Positions 11,461-21,804 of a stretch of 64,000 nucleotides of DNA are shown piece after piece. This DNA comes from Haberlea rhodopensis (Eukaryota > Streptophyta > Magnoliopsida > Lamiales > Gesneriaceae): positions 1 through 64,000 of the forward strand of contig CAJQUN010001263.1 of assembly GCA_907163345.1 (NCBI GenBank). The letters run 5' to 3'. Within the stretch, counting starts at the first letter, position 1, and every line of letters starts with the position of its first letter. Below the pieces are notes generated by a model. The model did no database searches. It was not told the DNA's origin and saw only the letters and a list, made by a program, of their open reading frames with translations. The translations under genes were made by a program, and so were the position numbers.

Positions 11461-11640
11461 CGTTGTTCCAAACTATTTTTTTCCAAGTTGGGAATGGATA
11501 ATATTTTGTATACATGAGATTTATTTTTGTTGGGAAAAATTTGTTTAACAAGGTTATAGGAGAAATTATCGTAATCATCCTGTATTACTTAGTTGATTCT
11601 CTTGTATATAACCCCTTTGAGATGAATCAAAATGTGAATC
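11461..11640 (+). mobile_element. Probable Copia 3' LTR remnant
   Basis: Directly after the pol tail comes sequence with TTGTATATAACCCC and GATGAATCAAAATGTGAATC, the promoter/R-region style of Copia LTRs. No paired LTR or target duplication was found. Confidence 0.4.
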
Positions 11641-12289
11641 AAATGCATAAAAAAGCATGAAAATTAGAGAATAGAAAAGTAGCAGGAACAAGTGGGGTTC
11701 TGATCAAGCTTACGAGGTCCTCAAAAATAGGTTAGGCCATTAGGAAAATATAAGATTCATTAGGGCTAGGAGCTTACATTACAATCACTTTATAAGAAAA
11801 GAGAAACCAACTTTTTCTAAAATTATAGGAAACGCCTTATTCCCTGCATTTATACAAGTGAACCACCAAAACAATCTTACAGGTCCATACAGCCAATTAT
11901 CGTAAACAATTCAGGAGCACATTTTTAACTAAGATCTACCATCATATAAACAACAAAACACATCTTAAATCTAGAAGAGCTTATTTAATGTCCGAAATAA
12001 AATTAGCCAAAAATTATCCGCAAAGTAGAAAAATAATCCGCTAGATCCACCCTCGTTGGACTTCTAACAAAGTAAAAATAAGATACATTTTTGAAAAGGA
12101 GTGCAGGAGTTCGAACAAGTTTACCCAGGATCACTCTTGTCATAGCAAATCAAAACATGTAAAATTGATCCATTGTTACAAAAGGAAATAGAAAAGAATA
12201 CCATTGAACCTCATAAATATTGCTCCATAGCATAATTGCAAATAAATATCATCATTCTTTCCAACTAAACATAGAATTATTGGAACAAT
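11641..12289. other. Spacer, no gene seen
   Basis: AT-rich sequence without recognised ends, possibly intronic or 3' flank of the exon array that follows on the minus strand. Confidence 0.55.
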
Positions 12290-12645
12290 GGTTAAAGTCC
12301 GGTAACATAATCAACACGAACATATATGAGCTCAAAGATCTTGGTTTCTGAAGCTGAGAAGGTATTTGTGGTTCTCGCTGTTAGTCTTGGAAACTTTTGA
12401 TGCCTCGATACTTTCCTTATCAACAGTTTTCTTCAAAATGATTTTATAAGCATCGCTTCTTAAATTCTCTTGCTTCCAATGAGATTTCAAAGACCCCTGA
12501 TATGTTCAACGATGACAAATTTGAAAGTACAAATCGCCTTTTTTTATAAACAACTGTTGAGCTATCACCAACTGTTGAAGCTGAGAGGTATTTATGTTTC
12601 TCTTTTTTAGTCTTGGGAACTTTCATTGCCCCAATACTTTCAGTG
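12290..12645 (-). pseudogene. CCCH zinc-finger-like C-terminal exon copy, with tail
   Basis: The minus strand encodes a unit resembling the conserved C-terminal domain of plant CCCH zinc-finger proteins of the C3H38 type: a core LKSHWKQENLRSDAYKIILK, then SKVSKTNSENHKYL, then a tail ETKIFELIYVRVDYVTGL with a stop near 12298. In intact proteins this is an alpha-helical domain ending in a KLTKLVQAYVEKF-like helix. Frame changes occur within it. The start of another unit follows at 12560-12645. The family call is from memory and is moderate. Confidence 0.45.
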
Positions 12646-12655
12646 GACATATCAA

Positions 12656-13066
12656 TCGTATTGGAAGCAAGAGAATCTAATAAGTAGAGATGCTTATGAA
12701 TCATTATGAAATGAAGAAAGCTATTGATAAGATTACTGAAAGTATTGGGGCATTGAAAGTTCCCAAGACCAAAAAAGAGAACCACAAATACCTCTGAGCT
12801 TCAATAGTTGGTGACAAAAAGGAGGTCCGTGCTTTCAGATTTGTCATCGTTGAACATATCAGGGGCCCTTTGAAATCTTACTGGAAGCAAGGGAATTTAA
12901 GCAGGGATGCTTATAAAATCATTCTGAAGAAAGTTGTTGATAAGATTATTGAAAGTATCGGGCCATCAAAAATTCCCAAGACTAAAAGCGAGAACCACAA
13001 ATACCTCTGAGCTTCAGAAACCAAGATCTTTGAACTTGTACAAGTTTGTGTTGATTATGTTTTACC
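12656..13066 (+). pseudogene. Inverted CCCH-like exon copies
   Basis: Here the same exon unit is on the plus strand: a partial unit (YWKQENL, KAIDKITESIG, KVPKTKKENHKYL) followed by a fuller one (FRFVIVEHIRGPLKSYWKQ, GNLSRDAYKIILKKVVDKI, SKIPKTKSENHKYL, then a stop, then ETKIFELVQVCVDYV). It faces a near-identical minus-strand block starting at 13071, so the two form a long inverted repeat. No zinc fingers are present. Confidence 0.5.
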
Positions 13067-13457
13067 CGACGCGAACCTGTACGAGCTCAAAGATCTTGGT
13101 TTCTGAAACTGAGAGGTATTTGTGGTTCTCGCTTTTAGTCTTGGGAACTTTTGATGCCCCGATACTTTCAATAATTTTATCAACAACTTACTTCAGAATG
13201 ATTTTATAAGCATCCCTGCTTAAATTCCCTTGCTTCCAGTAAGATTTCAAAGGGCTCCTGATATGTTCAACGATGACAAATCTGAAAGTACGGGACGCCT
13301 TTTTGTCACCAACTGTTGAAGCTGAGAAGTATTTGTGGTTCTCGTTTTTAGTCTTAGGAACTTTCGATGTCCCAATACTTTCTGTAATCTTATCAACAGC
13401 TTTCTTTATAATGATTTCATAAGCACCTCTGCTTAGATTACCATGCTTCCAATACGA
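12656..13457. repeat. Long near-perfect inverted repeat (arms about 390 bp, 20-bp loop)
   Basis: Arms 12656-13050 and 13071-13457 are reverse complements with only scattered mismatches by eye, separated by about 20 nt (13051-13070). The arms are coding-exon copies. A transcript through them would fold into a long double-stranded RNA. Confidence 0.8.
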
Positions 13458-13710
13458 TTTCAAAAGACTTCTGATATGTTCAATGAGGTCAAATTTGAAA
13501 ATACGGACGTTTTTTTTGTCATCAACTGTTGAAGTTGATAAGTATTTGTGGTTCTCGCTTTTAGTCTTGAGAACTTTCGATGTCCCAATACTTTCTGTAA
13601 TCTTATCAATAGCTTTCTTTATAATGATTTCATAAGCATCTCTGCTTAGATTACCATGCTTCCAATATGGTATAAAAAGGCCCTGATATGTTCAACGAGG
13701 GCAAATTTGA
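13071..13710 (-). pseudogene. Tandem CCCH-like exon copies (about three units)
   Basis: Three consecutive units of about 200-225 bp on the minus strand carry the core LKSYWKQGNLSRDAYKIIL or close variants, each followed by VPKTKNENHKYFSAS and TVGDKK. Units differ by a few percent. The unit nearest 13071 also carries the ETKIFEL tail. Stops and small indels break continuity between units. Confidence 0.5.
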
Positions 13711-14120
13711 ATGCAGAGACCGTTTTTGTCACCAACTGTTGAAGCTAAGGTATTTGGTGTTCTTGCTTTTAGTCTTGGAAACTTTTGATGCCTCAATACT
13801 TCAATAACATTATCAATAGCTTTCTTCATTATGATTTCATAAGCATCTCTTCTTAGATTCCCTTGCTTCCAATAGTTTTTCAAAAGGCCCTGGATATGTT
13901 CAACAAGGACAAATTTGAAAGCACGGATGTTCTCACTTTCCTTATGCAATCCCTCCCCTCTTCTCCCTCCAATAGATGAAGATGCCATCATTCCAAATTT
14001 ATTCTCAGTCCCAATTGATGGTACAATCTGTGGCCCAATAGCATTCTCACTCAAACTGGGCTGGAAATGTGCATGTGAGGTTGAAGACGATAGGTGCTGG
14101 GAAGCTCTAGCAGCATAATG
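13711..14120 (-). pseudogene. CCCH-like exon copy with N-terminal extension
   Basis: This is the 5'-most unit on the minus strand. Upstream of the domain (FKFVLVEHIQGLLKNYWKQG) is an added stretch with IGPQIVPSIGTENKFG, MMASSSIGGRRGEG and HKESENIRA, so it retains part of the preceding coding region that the other units lack. An indel after KKAIDNVIE shifts frame. No start, zinc finger or promoter is identified. Confidence 0.5.
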
Positions 14121-14952
14121 CCTTGGACACCTTTGTATGCCATTATACTCAAAATCACAGGGTCCCTGATCTAGCTTGCCATAAATGTGCTTGCAACTTT
14201 CATATAACTTTTTCTGGCTATATTTAAATATCCTTCAACATTGCAGTCTACTGGTGAGACATCCCCAACTGCATTGTGTCTTCAACATGATAAATGGAAG
14301 TATTTGGTCTCCAGTACATCTCAAATTTACGGTATGGACTTTGGCTTCTACATGATATGAAATTAGTCAGTCAAACAATAGGAAACAAATACACAAACAT
14401 AAACAAAATCAAGGTTGTGGTAGCAAGATTAAAATATCATTCCAAAGTTAAGCAATTTGTCATGCCACAGAAATGAACTGTTGTGAAATGAATATGATAA
14501 AATAAACCATGATATGATCCAGAGGTCCATGTTAACAACTACTCTATTGAGTTATGCCATTTACCTTTTATCACATCGTAGCAAGCAGACATTGAATTGT
14601 TTCACACTGCTATGATATTAGTAGTAAGTAGTATCTCATTTAATATCATGATTTATGAACAGACACATTTCAAGAGAAACAAAGAATCTAAACTCAATCT
14701 ATTACCATACATTTGTCGACATCTTTGAACATGCTCCTAAAAATAATTATCAACACAATTCATCATAGGAAAAATGAAACTAACTCGTATTGCTGAATTG
14801 ATTTACTTTGGATAAAACTATAATGCACTTCTGGCCACCAACCATCGAGACACTTTGGTACAGGACAAAAGTTCAGCACTAGTTCCATCCATACTCCTAC
14901 TAAACCGATTAAATAAGGTTAATGAACTAACAACAAATCATTGTATTGATAC
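14121..14952. other. No gene seen; includes duplicated block 14640-14790
   Basis: AT-rich sequence without recognised coding frames. The block at 14640-14790 matches 11040-11180. The last bases, GATAC at 14948-14952, form the left target duplication of the Copia element that follows. Confidence 0.6.
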
Positions 14953-15663
14953 TGTGAGGATTTTCAGCTCATTCAATATCTGATCACGAGATGGTGTATG
15001 CAAGATTGTGAAAGGTTCTGGAAGTTGGGGAGTTAATTTACCAACCGAAGAAAATTTGGCAGTTAGTTTAATAACTAAAGGGAGTGAAAAGCGGTTATGA
15101 ATGACTGATAACTTGTTGCTCAAATGAAAGCCAACTTGATGTACAAATAGAGAGACTGATGAACTAAAGAGTACACGAAGCATGTTTCAGAAGACTTTCA
15201 GAAAGTCGAGTGAAGCTTACAGGGCATACATAGAGATAAGGAGAGGCAATACCAAGGAGAGAAAAAGGGAGAATTCTAGGGAGATTCATTGGAAGACATA
15301 TGAATGATTCTAGGAAGAATTCTTATCTCTGAAATTGTATATTGCATTGTATCTTGTAATGTGATTGAATCAATAATATCGTCCTCATCCGTGGAGTAGG
15401 TTGATTATAAATGAACCACGTAAACTCGTCTCGTGTCGACTGCTTTGTTGGTTTAGATTTGAGTCAAGATGTTCCAAGAAAAGAATGGTGTTATTGTGTG
15501 ATTTTGAGTAACAAAATACGAAGCTCTCAAAAATCAAGAATAATTCTAAGACATAATTCAGTCTGTCCAGAATCTGTGATTCACGTGGGGTGCTGCTCAT
15601 CAAAGCAAGTTGCATTCTTACAAATCCAATTTTGGTTGTTGGGTTAAGATAAAAAGCATCACA
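14953..15663 (+). repeat. 5' LTR of Copia element (711 bp)
   Basis: It starts TGTGAGGATTTTCAGCTCAT and ends AAGCATCACA, followed by TTGGCGTCGTTTGTGAGAAT, which occupies the primer-site position; the primer tRNA is not the usual initiator type and I do not assign it. Confidence 0.85.
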
Positions 15664-15727
15664 ATTGGCGTCGTTTGTGAGAATCGACTACAACAAGAGT
15701 TCTTTGGCTAAATCATGATCCGGAATC

Positions 15728-16463
15728 ATGACTACAGAGATTGAAGTTGCAAGATTTGATGGAAAAGGAGATTTTGGAATATGGCGCCGGAGAATGCATG
15801 CAATCTTGATACAACAAAAGGTGGCAAGGGCATTCGAAGGAGAGAAAAATCTAACTGATTCTCTCACGCTAGATCAGAAACAAGAGATTCTGGACCTTGC
15901 ATTTAGCACATTGACATTGCAGCTTGATGACAAAGTTTTATGTGAAGTTTCCTTAGAAAAATCTGTTGCAGGTATATGGGCTAAATCATCGCAAGATCGT
16001 ATTTTCTTGAAAGGAAAGCTCTTTGCGTACAAAATGAACGAGTCTCGGTCCTTCAGCCAAAATCTTGACGAGTTTAATAGGTTGATTTTAGACTTAAGAG
16101 AACATAGGTATTGAAATATAAGATGAGGACAAGGCAATCATAATTTTGAATTCCCTTCCCAAATCTTTCAATATCTTTGTGGACGCGATGAAGTATGCCC
16201 CAGAGTCGCTATCATTTCATGATGTACAATCTGCCCTTAAGTTTAAGGAAACCGAGAGTTCTAATGAATTAGACAAGAAGGATGTTGGTGACAGCCTATT
16301 CACAAAAGGAAGAGCTGGAAAATGTGAGGCATGTGGTAAAGACAAAGGGAAAAATAAAGGGAAAAACAAGAACCAGAAGTGCTTCTGTTGTCATAAAGAA
16401 GGTCATTATAAGAGGCAATGTCCCGAGCGATTAAAAGATCAAGAAAATCAAGGAGCAAGCTGA
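15728..16463 (+). pseudogene. Copia gag (frameshifted)
   Basis: The start at 15728 is followed by VARFDGKGDFGIWRRRMHAI, the usual N-terminal gag signature, and by DEFNRLILDL. A stop at 16112-16114 and a frame change near 16105 break it; the second half continues to a CCHC zinc knuckle CFCCHKEGHYKRQCP (16379-16423) that binds nucleic acid. The intact protein would be about 240 residues, typical for Copia gag. Confidence 0.8.
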
Positions 16464-16534
16464 AGCAGGGGCTGTGGTCGACGACTCAGATTATGCAGAG
16501 GTTCTTTGTGTGTCTAAGATAAAAGGGATCGATA

Positions 16535-17256
16535 TTGGGTCTTAGACAGTGGATGCACTTTCCATATGACACCAAATAGAGCATGGTTTGAGTCTTTCAA
16601 GCCAATGAAGGAACATGTACTTGCAAACAACAGGACTTCCAAAATTTTGGAATAGGGACTGTGAGGTTGAACTTGTCGGGTGGGGTGCAGAAAATATTGC
16701 AAGGGGTTCGATATGTGCCAGAACTAAGGAGGATCTAATCTCTTTGGGGCATCTTCATAGGTCTGCATGTTCTTTCTGTGCAAAGAATGGTGTTATGACA
16801 GTGAAAAAGGACTCAATGATCATTCTTAAAGGAATGAAAAAAGGCGGTCTCTATATTCTTGATGGAGGTACACAGCTTAAGGTAGAGTCACCAGAGAAGG
16901 TATCATGGGGTTGTAGTGATGAGCATGAATATCAGGGCACAAGATTCTTAATTGTACCTACCGTGAAATACTATCAGCTAGCTCAAGAAAGGCCAAAGAA
17001 AGTATGGAGAAAAGTCGCTGCTAGATCAGTGAGAAAAGGGCAAGAAATTTCAGAAAATTGTCCTGCAATTGATGGCTCTACTGAAGGTGGATGTAAGTCA
17101 GAAAAACAGGGAGTGAAGTTGAACTCAGAGAAGGAACGTTCTGGGAGAATGAGATCGGAATACAACTTCATAAGAATGGTCACCAAGATGCTGAATTTAG
17201 CTACTTCTGGATATGGCATGAAAATGGTGGCTGGAACAAGTAAAGTTGAGCCTTAG
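16535..17256 (+). pseudogene. Copia protease / pre-integrase fragment, pol truncated
   Basis: The aspartic protease active-site region WVLDSGCTFHMTP appears at about 16537-16575, followed after a frame change by a GAG-pre-integrase stretch with ISLGHLHRSACSFCAKNGV and GLYILDGGT (16735-16870). The sequence then jumps to a Lys/Arg/Glu-rich tail ending at 17256 that resembles no integrase or reverse-transcriptase motif, consistent with a large internal deletion near 16900-16960. Confidence 0.65.
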
Positions 17257-17314
17257 AAAAAGGCTGATAAGGACGATATTATTGAGGAGTTGGATGAGTG
17301 AAAAGGTGGAGATT

Positions 17315-18092
17315 TGTGAGGATTTTCAGCTCATTAAATATCTGATCACGTGATGGTGTATGCAAGATGGTGAAAGCTTCTGGAAGTTGGGGAATTAATT
17401 TATAAACCGAAGGAAATTTGGAAATTGTTTAATAACTAAAGAGAGTGAAAAGCGGTTTTGAATGACCGGTAACTTGTTGCTCAAATGAAAGCCAACTTGA
17501 TGTATAAATAGAGAGACTGATGAGCTAAAGAGTACATGAAGCATTTTTCAGAAGAATTTCAGAAAGTCGAGTGAAGCTTACAGGGCATACAGAGAGATAC
17601 AGGAGAAGCAATATCAAGAGAGAAAAAGGGAGAATTCTAGGGAGATTCTTTGGAAGATATATGAGTGATCCTAGGAAGAATTCTTATCTCTGAAATTGTA
17701 TAATGTATCTTGTAATGTGATTGAATCAATAATATCGCCTCACCCGTGGAGTAGGTTGATTATAACCAAACAACGGAAAATCGTCTCATGTCTTGTTTTC
17801 TTGTTCATTCGTGTCGATTGCTTTGTTGGTTTATTGTTCATTGAATTGCATGTGAAATCATTCTGTTTCTGTGAAAAAAATCTGAGTAGATTTGAGTCGA
17901 GAAGTTCCAAGAAAAGAATGGTGTCATTGGTGTGATTTTGAGTAATCAAAATACGAAGCTCTCAAAAATTAAGAATCGTTCTAAGCCATAATTCAGACTG
18001 TCCAGAATCTGTGATTCACGTGGTGTGCTGCTCATCAAAGCAAGTTGCATTACAAATTCAGTTTTGGTTGGAATTAAGATAAAAACATAACA
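17315..18092 (+). repeat. 3' LTR of Copia element (778 bp)
   Basis: It starts TGTGAGGATTTTCAGCTCAT after a purine-rich tract (AAAAGGTGGAGATT) and ends ACATAACA, followed by GATAC. A TATAAATA box lies at 17503-17510. It carries an internal insertion relative to the 5' LTR. Confidence 0.85.
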
Positions 18093-18240
18093 GATACTAT
18101 TCAGGACCCAAGACTATAAGAAACTTTTACCATGTGAAGGACTTTGAAACTTTATGGGTAAGGGTTTCAACCAGAAAGGCCAATGTGAACAAAAAGGTCT
18201 GGAAAATACATTTCGAAAGAAGATAAGACTTATAGTCTTA

Positions 18241-20590
18241 CTAGTTTTTTTTGGGCACCGCACAATGTGCAGTGCCAGGTACCAGCATGTTGGTCAATTT
18301 TTTCCTGATTTGATCGAAAAATATTACAATTCAAATGATCGATTTTAATTTTTTTTTTTTAAAAAACGACTATGCTATAATAATTGAATGGAGAAAAAAT
18401 AACCAAATGACAACTCTAACTTTTTTTAAAAAAAAATGTTCATCTTATTATATAAACTGAAAAAATAACATTTGAACTTGCGTACATAAATCAATTAAGA
18501 TATATTTTTTCCTAATCGGTTCAGACCAAACACAAGCATCAACAATATTTAAAAACAAAAAAAAATTTATTAAAAAAAAATTGAAAAACGAAAATTAAAA
18601 AAAACAAAAAAAATTGAAAAACAAAAATAAATAGTACTTTACTATTTATTACTATTCATTAGAATAGTATTATTCATACGTGTTAGACACTTATTATATA
18701 GTAATAATACAAGAGTTGAAATCCTGCTTTTTGGCAAAAAAAGATACAAAATCTAGTCATCTTGGTAATATAGAGTTTCTAAACTTCCTTGTTTTTCTTT
18801 TAATGCGATCACAAGAGTGGAACATTTTTTAAATGTTACTCTCCAGATGTATGGTACATATAGGTCTTGTCGGGATGTATGGTACGTATAGGTCTTGTCG
18901 GGATAAAATAGTCATATACAAAGTGCAAGAGACAGCTGTGCAACATTGTGATCGATAGAAGCATGCCCACCTTAAGGTAAAGCTATGTAAAAATTTACCC
19001 CTGTGCTAAAGTTACTATTGTGATGAATAGTATGAATAGTACTTACTATTCATAATTCTTTTCCCTTATTTGTTTTTTTTTGTTTTGGAAAAGGTTTGTT
19101 CAAGAATTTTTTTGTTAAATAATTTAATTTTTGGTTAAATAAAATTTGGTTTTTGTTGATGTGCAGGTTTGTCTGAACCAATTAGGAAAAAATATATCTT
19201 AAATCAATTGTTGATGCAAACAACTTCAAATATTATTTTCTCAGTTTATATAGTAAGATGTATATCATTTTAAAAAAAAAATATTAGAGCCAGTCTATTT
19301 GTTATTTTTTTCCATTTAATTACGGTTGCATTGTTGTTTTTTAAAAAGTTTGTTAAAGTCAATCATTTGAATATTATTTTCGATCTTTCCTTATTTGTTT
19401 TTTTTTTTGGAAAAGTTTTGTTCAAAATTTTTTTTGTTAAATAATTTAAATTTTTGGTTAAATAGAATTTGGTTTTTGACGATGCGCGGGTTTGTCTGAA
19501 CCAATTAGGAAAAAATATATCTTAATCAATTGTTGATGCAAACAACTTCAAATATTATTTTCTCAGTTTATATAGTAAGATGCACATCATTTTTTTTAAA
19601 AAAAATATTAGAGCCAGTCTTTTTGTTATTTTTTGCATTCAATTACCATAGCATGGTTGTTTTTTAAAAAGTTTGTTAAAGTCAATCATTTGAAATGTTA
19701 TTTTCGATCAAAATAGGAAAAAATTGACCAACATGCTGATACCTGCCACCGCGCAATTGTGAGGAATAGTAATTAATAGTATTTAATATTCACATTTTGT
19801 TTTTCTTATTTGTTTTTTTTTTTTGGAAAAGTTTTGTTTAATTTTTTTTGTTAAATAATTTAAATTTTTTGTTAAATAAAATTTGGTTTTTGTTGATGCG
19901 CGGGTTTGTCTGAACCGATTAGCAAAAAATATCTTAATCAGTTGTTGATGCAAACAACTTCAAATGTTATTTTTTCAGTTTATATAGTAAGATGGTCATT
20001 AATTTTTTTTTAAAAAATAAATTAGAGCCAGTCTTTTTGTTATTTTTTTCCATTCAATTACCGTAGCATGGTTGTTTTTTAAAAAGTTTGTTAAAGTCAA
20101 TCATTTGAAATGTTATTTTCAATCAAATTAGGAAACAAATGACCAACATGCTGATACCTGGCACCGCGCAATTGTGAGGAATAGTAATGAATAGTACTTA
20201 ATATTCACATTTTTTTTTCTTATTTGTTTTTTTTTTGGAAAAGGTTTGTTAAATTTTTTTTGTTAAATAAAATTTGGTTTTTGTTGATGCGCGGGTTTGT
20301 CTGAACCGATTAGCAAAAAATATCTTAATCAGTTGTTGATGCAAGCAACTTCAAATATTATTTTTTCAGTTTATATAGTAAGATGGTGGTCATCAATTGT
20401 TTTTTAAAAAAATTAGAGCCAGTATTTTTGTTATTTTTTTCCATTCAATTACCGTAGCATGGTTGTTTTAAAAAAAAAAAGCTTGTTAAAGTCAATCATT
20501 TGAAATGTTATTTTCGATCAAATTAGGAAAAAATTGACCAACATGCTGGTACCTGACATCGCGCATTGTGCGGTGCCAAAAAAAACTAGT
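18241..20590. mobile_element. Helitron-like composite: one inverted and four tandem direct units
   Basis: Both outer ends look like Helitron 3' ends facing outward. The right end has a GCGCATTGTGC hairpin region, then an A-run and CTAG followed by host T (20587-20591). The left end, on the minus strand, has the hairpin GGCACTGCACATTGTGCGGTG (18254-18276), an A-run and CTAG followed by T (18241, 18240). Between them lie one minus-strand unit (about 18270-18660), about 350 bp of unrelated sequence, and four plus-strand units of about 370-420 bp. Helitrons end in CTRR after a hairpin and insert between A and T; no RepHel gene is present. Confidence 0.6.
19010..20590 (+). repeat. Four tandem Helitron-like units (about 370-420 bp)
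   Basis: Each unit contains, in order, an ATAGTA-rich head, T-rich tract, TTTTTGTTGATG and GTTTGTCTGAACC, GTTGATGCAAACAACTTCAAAT, CAGTTTATATAGTAAGATG, TTAGAGCCAGTCT, CAATTACCGTAGCATGG and AAGTCAATCATTTGAA. Approximate starts are 19010, 19384, 19756 and 20171. Only the last unit has a full hairpin-CTAG end; internal units stop at CACCGCGCAATTGTG. Confidence 0.8.
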
Positions 20591-21059
20591 ATATAGATAC
20601 AGCTTCAAGTACATTATTTTTATCTCTAAAACCAAAAAACAAAACTAAACTCAATGTTGAAAAAAAAATTAGCAGATTTTATTGCAGGAATATAACCTGT
20701 AACATGACCCTCTGTTAGCAACACAGTAATTGTCATGTTTATAATATATTGAAGACTTCAGGAGCAATTCTTTGCAAATACCTGATTAAAGAAGAAATGA
20801 TAGTTTAGCCTTTGCGACACAAGTCTGTTTTTATGAGTATAAAATTTTGAGTAGAGAACCAAGTGATTGCCCCATCTGACAAGAAAACACTATATTAGTA
20901 GTTCAGACAGAAGTAAAAACAATGAGAAAATTGCAATAAATAAATCGCAAGCATATTTAAATTACATTTGCGCATATTACGAACAAAAAAAAAAGTAATA
21001 AGTTTTCCAAGCATAATGATAATAACTTCTCACTCATACATAAGTGTGATATTAATACA
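20591..21059. other. Spacer, no gene seen
   Basis: AT-rich, no recognised features. Its last bases ATACA (21055-21059) are the left target duplication of the next element. Confidence 0.6.
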
Positions 21060-21564
21060 TGTTGGGTTTGGGCTTTAGTTTTTTATCCCACATTGAAAAG
21101 TGAAGGAAACTTGGCCAAATGTTTTAGTATAAATTAAGGCTTGAGGCCTTTGGTTTAAGTGCACCAGTCAATAGCTTGTCTAGCAACTTTTGGCTTTAGA
21201 TATATTTCTCTCTTGTTTTAGAATCTAGTAAAACTCTTAGTATGCTCTGTGGTTGCAGCTGTGTCTGAGCTTCCACATCAAAAAGGATTTTACTAGATGT
21301 CTTTGTTGTAAGGGGAGGGGTGTGCGTGATAAAGTGTGGCTAGTGGGAAAAGCTTTGTGGGTGTGTTTGGGGTGAGAAGAGAAATTATGTGGTTGTAATA
21401 ATTTTCATATAGTGTATTTTCTTCTCTGGTCCTGGTGGTTTTTTTCTCCTGATTTGGGAGTTTTCCACGTTAAATCCTTGTGTTGTTATTATTTCTCCTT
21501 TTGCTTGCTTTCCCATTAAAAGGTGCATCTCGGGGGGTGAATTTGGAGGGTCAAATTCCCAACA
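21060..21564 (+). repeat. 5' LTR of gag-only element
   Basis: Starts TGTTGGGTTTGGGCTTTAG, ends AATTCCCAACA; TG/CA termini with inverted TGTTGGG/CCCAACA. The sequence TATATTTCTCTCTTG near 21200 is a possible TATA region. Confidence 0.92.
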
Positions 21565-21566
21565 AG

Positions 21567-21579
21567 TGGTATCAGAGCC
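21567..21579 (+). other. Primer-binding site (tRNA-iMet type)
   Basis: TGGTATCAGAGCC lies two bases after the LTR end, complementary to initiator tRNA-Met. Confidence 0.9.
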
Positions 21580-21804
21580 TGGGTCCTTTTGCGGCGGTGG
21601 AGCTTTGGTGTGGTAGGCGAATACGTAGTGACTAATGAGATTCTGTCTAGGAAAATTGGTATTTAAGTGGGACCAGTGTGACCCACCAATTTACCTGGGA
21701 ACCTTGAAGTTCTGTCTAGGACAGATCGAGATCCTCTCTTTCCGGGGAGCTTACTTAGTGTGTATTATTCCGGTCTACGGTACAATTCATCAAGTTGTCA
21801 AAAG

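Larger units (their letters stand above)
14953..18092 (+). mobile_element. Internally deleted Copia element, TSD GATAC
   Basis: Two LTRs (14953-15663 and 17315-18092) with TG/CA ends bound a 1651-bp interior holding gag and the first part of pol only. Perfect 5-bp duplications GATAC flank it (14948-14952, 18093-18097). Most of integrase and all of reverse transcriptase and RNase H are missing, so it could move only with proteins from a relative. The LTRs differ by several indels, including an extra block of roughly 100 bp in the 3' LTR near 17790-17900, so it is older than the gag-only element at 21 kb. Confidence 0.88.
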
